DNA of 64,000 nucleotides from Actinomycetes bacterium (lineage in GTDB: Bacteria; Actinomycetota; Actinomycetes; Streptosporangiales; Streptosporangiaceae), in assembly GCA_021793235.1 (NCBI GenBank), contig JAJYTD010000008.1, forward strand, positions 1-64,000. The letters run 5' to 3'. The translations under genes were made by a program, and so were the position numbers. Shown one piece after another: positions 63,273 to 64,000 of this stretch. How positions within the stretch are numbered: position 1 is the first letter of the stretch; each line of letters starts with the position of its first letter. The notes below the pieces were generated by a model. The model made no database searches. It was not told the DNA's origin and worked only from the letters and a program-made list of their open reading frames with translations.

Positions 63273-63608
63273 TCACCAGAAGACGGCCACCCCGACGTTG
63301 AGGACCGTCAGGATTCCGGCGGTCGCGGCGAGACCGGTGGCGGGTTTGCGCAGGTTCAGTACGCCCACCACCGCGACGGCCAGCGCAACGACGAGCTTGA
63401 CGCCGATCTTGATGTGGTCGACCTCCGCGTCGCCCATTTCCGCCAGCCCCACCAGTACCAGGCCGGTGACCAACTGCAGCAGGGAGCTGTGCAGGATCAC
63501 CTTGGGCGACTTGTCGCTACCGGTGATGAGCTGCATCAGAAACCCGCTGAGGATTCCGGCCATCCCCAGCAGGTGCAAGAAGACGAATATCGCGTAGATG
63601 AACTCCAT
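63273..63608 (-). CDS. small integral membrane protein
   Basis: A 111-residue protein with four hydrophobic segments ('IYAIFVFLHLLGMAGILSGFLM', 'SLLQLVTGLVLVGLAEMG', 'VKLVVALAVAVVGVLNLR' and a C-terminal helix). Convergent with glnE with only 13 nt between. Conserved in appearance among actinobacteria, function unknown. Confidence 0.72.
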   Translation of the reverse strand: MEFIYAIFVFLHLLGMAGILSGFLMQLITGSDKSPKVILHSSLLQLVTGLVLVGLAEMGDAEVDHIKIGVKLVVALAVAVVGVLNLRKPATGLAATAGILTVLNVGVAVFW

Positions 63609-63687
63609 ACCACGACATTACTACGGCATGTAGTAAACATGGTCCGGAGCCTTGACGCAGTGACATAACCATTCGGCACCCGGCCCG

Positions 63688-64000
63688 TCACGGCTCTCGC
63701 CCGACAGCCGCCCGCCTGCGCCGACGGGTGTCGAGGGCCAGCATTGCGGCGCCGGCGAACAGCAGGCCCAGGCCGGCCGCAGACACGGCGGCCGGCGGCA
63801 CCGTCGGCTCGCTCCCCGACGTGCCCGCCACAGCGGCCGCGGTCGCGGTGGGCGATTCCGGAGCGGAGGGTGCGGCGGCCTCCGCGGCGCTCCCGACCTC
63901 CTCCGCCGGCCTCCGGAGCCGGTCGGCGTCGGTGACACAGGCGACGGGAGGGGCGCCCCGGGCCGTCCGAGCGCAGACCGTGGTCGTTACGTACCGCGTA
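63688..64000 (-). CDS. C-terminal part of a membrane-anchored surface protein (partial)
   Basis: An open frame runs from the window edge to a TGA at 63688-63690, giving 103 residues. It reads 'VCARTARGAPPVACVTDADRL', then an Ala/Pro/Ser/Thr/Glu-rich stretch, one transmembrane helix 'AAGLGLLFAGAAMLAL' and a basic tail 'DTRRRRRA', the layout of a protein held in the membrane with a wall-spanning linker. No LPxTG motif. N-terminus lies outside the window. Confidence 0.55.
   Translation of the reverse strand, partial: TRYVTTTVCARTARGAPPVACVTDADRLRRPAEEVGSAAEAAAPSAPESPTATAAAVAGTSGSEPTVPPAAVSAAGLGLLFAGAAMLALDTRRRRRAAVGREP

Overview
The window is high-GC actinobacterial chromosome, not a mobile or accessory region. 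Gene content and order match the conserved block that in Streptomyces runs from pfkA and the DAHP synthase gene through fadD/pimB, the cytochrome bc1-aa3 genes, pspA, pepA-lpd-sucB and lipBA to glnA and glnE. GTG/TTG starts are frequent, many genes look leaderless, and the operators visible are actinobacterial (GlnR, KstR, DmdR/IdeR, DasR and ClgR types). A Streptosporangiales-type organism (Nocardiopsis/Thermobifida relatives) fits best, but genus cannot be fixed from sequence reading alone.

Layout. 1-6.3 kb: end of a LuxR-type regulator, a Uma2-type endonuclease, glpK, pfkA, thiI and a DAHP synthase gene preceded by an aromatic-codon leader peptide and terminator (attenuator). 6.4-12.5 kb: a small molybdopterin oxidoreductase, a MacS-type sensor kinase, a membrane protein and esterase, plsC, an endonuclease/exonuclease/phosphatase protein, a glucokinase remnant and a DUF5304 protein. 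12.8-19 kb: fadD-type acyl-CoA ligase, a PimB-like mannosyltransferase, and two secreted NlpC/P60 cell-wall hydrolases with long regulated leaders, one carrying a c-di-AMP (ydaO) riboswitch. 19-25.7 kb: NYN-domain ribonuclease with a zinc-ribbon partner, a DnaQ-GIY-YIG fusion nuclease, rhomboid protease, RAM-domain protein, trpD and a receiver-like protein.

26-35 kb: the respiratory supercomplex, as ctaE-qcrC-qcrA-qcrB (+) and ctaC-ctaD-ctaF (-), with a lipoprotein L,D-transpeptidase between. 35.6-45 kb: TusA, a cysteine-free S4, an iron-box-controlled DUF2470 gene, adenosine kinase, an A-type Fe-S carrier, glycerate kinase, the Psp envelope-stress set (pspA-pspAA, htpX-pspAB), a DUF3043 protein and an aldo/keto reductase. 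45-55.5 kb: cobU-cobS, pepA, lpd, the E2 acyltransferase, lipB-lipA, DUF4191 and RDD membrane proteins. 55.6-64 kb: GlnR-boxed glnA, copper delivery proteins (Sco, PCuAC), a TetR/SMR efflux pair with a palindromic operator, glnE, and membrane proteins to the edge.

How the genes connect: lipB/lipA make the lipoyl cofactor needed by the E2 protein, and lpd reoxidises it. Sco and PCuAC are copper chaperones of the kind that load the CuA site of CtaC. glnE modifies the product of glnA. The most interesting non-coding signals are the aromatic leader/attenuator at 6145-6267, the regulator-type palindromes placed in front of single metabolic genes, the riboswitch at 17122-17300, and a recurrent leaderless promoter layout (-10 hexamer, 6-7 nt, start codon).
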